The notes under the pieces were generated by a model. The model had not been told where the DNA came from and made no database searches. It saw only the letters and a list, made by a program, of their open reading frames with translations. DNA of 33,315 nucleotides from a bacterium (GTDB lineage: Bacteria > Planctomycetota > Planctomycetia > Planctomycetales > Planctomycetaceae): positions 1 through 33,315 of the forward strand of contig WGMU01000163.1 of assembly GCA_016124895.1 (NCBI GenBank), in the 5' to 3' direction. Position numbers and translations under genes: made by a program. Each line of letters begins with the position of its first letter. Position 1 is the stretch's first letter. This document shows, piece after piece, positions 33,280 to 33,315 of this stretch.

Positions 33280-33315
33280 ATGGAACTTTGTAACACCTTT
33301 CGAGGATTGTTCGAG
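33280..33315 (+). CDS. 5' end of an unidentified ORF (cut by window edge)
   Basis: Only 12 codons are visible, MELCNTFRGLFE. The family is not recognisable from this. The strong hairpin directly before the start resembles the leader structures that limit transposase translation in some insertion sequences, so a mobile-element gene is a reasonable guess, but no more. Confidence 0.3.
   Translation, partial: MELCNTFRGLFE

Noticed and set aside
1-33315. tRNA, rRNA or CRISPR loci
   Set aside because: No cloverleaf with a T-loop consensus, no rRNA-like tract and no spaced direct repeats were found by reading both strands; not tested with dedicated software.

Overview
The window reads as a chromosomal segment from a member of the Planctomycetes. 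The evidence is a solitary DUF1501 protein with a twin-arginine signal, a secreted animal-type heme peroxidase with the degenerate N-terminal 'E-x-R-T-L-L' surface-protein motif typical of the phylum, ADOP-type permeases paired with a PadR regulator, moderately high GC and a scatter of dispersed palindromic repeats. The genus cannot be fixed from sequence alone. Both edges fall in ORF starts: the left one resembles a transposase, and the right one is an unknown ORF behind a long hairpin. The window may therefore be bounded by mobile elements.

Layout. (i) 1-54: 5' end of a probable IS transposase on the minus strand. (ii) 161-1900, minus: exported GH20-like glycosidase with an inserted carbohydrate-binding-like domain. 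(iii) 2080-13056, plus: a MacAB-TolC-like efflux/export cluster. It holds a frameshifted ADOP permease, PadR regulator, periplasmic adaptor, ABC ATPase, a second intact ADOP permease and an unusually long TolC-like outer-membrane protein. A 17-bp motif occurs three times, upstream of the first permease, of padR and of the TolC gene, and is a good candidate PadR operator. (iv) 13.2-16.0 kb: TlpA-like thioredoxin lipoprotein and Nudix hydrolase (minus) and a YheT-like alpha/beta hydrolase (plus). Four different palindromic repeat elements are strewn here, one of them inside the signal-peptide coding region of the thioredoxin. (v) 16049-17602: glutamyl-tRNA synthetase. It is followed by a 358-bp non-coding stretch with a cobalamin-riboswitch-like sequence, two further hairpins and a strong terminator.

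(vi) 17961-19544, minus: exported Gly/His/Tyr-rich protein with C-terminal TPRs and a 33-bp tandem repeat. (vii) 20016-21452: DUF1501 protein. (viii) 21678-23699, minus: glutamine-dependent asparagine synthetase-like amidotransferase. (ix) 24170-26287: secreted heme peroxidase with a C-terminal Cna-B/SdrD-like domain. (x) 26414-32889, minus: chemotaxis-type cluster transcribed MCP-MCP-CheY-CheB-CheR-CheX. One receptor carries a Tll0287-like (DUF3365) sensor with a CxxCH heme-c motif, and CheX has a cysteine cluster. No cheA or cheW is present in the window.

How the genes fit together. The adaptor, ATPase, ADOP permease and TolC homologue should form one tripartite envelope transporter, with PadR as its local ligand-responsive repressor. 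The Che genes supply reception (two MCPs), adaptation (CheR, CheB), output (CheY) and signal termination (CheX), and need a kinase and coupling protein encoded elsewhere. The remaining genes look like independent transcription units. All assignments rest on reading the sequence and knowledge of the families; no database search was run.
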